This document shows positions 63,931 to 64,000 of a stretch of 64,000 nucleotides of DNA, piece after piece; the stretch's first letter is position 1; each line of letters begins with the position of its first letter. The stretch is taken from positions 30,937,903 through 31,001,902 of the forward strand of contig NC_063152.1 in NCBI RefSeq assembly GCF_020921035.1. Direction: 5' to 3'. This stretch comes from Rhodamnia argentea (lineage: Eukaryota > Streptophyta > Magnoliopsida > Myrtales > Myrtaceae). A model generated the notes under the pieces. The model was given only the letters and a program-made list of their open reading frames with translations, was not told the DNA's origin and did not search any database. The translations under genes and the position numbers were made by a program.

Positions 63931-64000
63931 ACGACGACCTGCTTATCTAGCAATTTTTTTTTCCCCGGCTTTGCCATACCTCTTCAGATAATTGAAGTTT

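Overview
The window is nuclear DNA of a flowering plant, almost certainly a eudicot. Multi-exon genes have GT-AG introns, the intergenic DNA is AT-rich and full of small inverted-repeat elements, and there are plant-specific families (P-type PPR, WAT1/UMAMIT, pectinesterase, plant matrixin, CCoAOMT-like, terpene synthase, group S1 bZIP). A terpene synthase relic and an O-methyltransferase cluster would fit a Myrtales/Eucalyptus-like genome, but I cannot prove the species from this window.

Layout. 1-9.6 kb: mobile-element-rich DNA with two gene relics, a terpene synthase last-exon fragment and a group S1 bZIP pseudogene that still carries the remains of its sucrose-control uORF. 9.7-29.96 kb is the gene-dense core: an intronless matrix metalloproteinase (+), an intronless PPR protein (-), a WAT1-related transporter (+, 7 exons), a two-zinc-finger protein (+, 2 exons) and a group-2 pectinesterase (-, 5 exons). 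The PPR, WAT1 and pectinesterase genes look like Arabidopsis At5g47460, At5g47470 and At5g47500, which suggests a conserved block. 30-42 kb: a gene desert with several families of short inverted-repeat elements and one possible small gene (-). 42.5-49.2 kb: a decayed tandem array of caffeoyl-CoA O-methyltransferase-like genes (-). I can see at least five partial copies and every one carries lesions. 50.3-52.9 kb: an intact deoxyhypusine synthase gene (+, 7 coding exons). 53.5-54.9 kb: a broken HINT4-like histidine-triad gene (-) whose 3' part is replaced by the tail of another CCoAOMT-like copy. 56.7-63.93 kb: an intact DnaJ/DNAJC11-like gene (+, 13 exons) matching Arabidopsis ATJ13/OWL1.

There is no operon logic. 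The genes are independent housekeeping, cell-wall, transport and organelle functions. The notable content is genome dynamics: the CCoAOMT array with a repeated upstream block, a gene-derived inverted repeat able to form a hairpin RNA, a HINT4/CCoAOMT chimera, and recurrent inverted-repeat elements with GC-rich cores. I found no convincing undescribed protein system. Exon borders were derived by hand from splice consensus and reading-frame continuity; all multi-exon genes called intact keep frame from ATG to stop.
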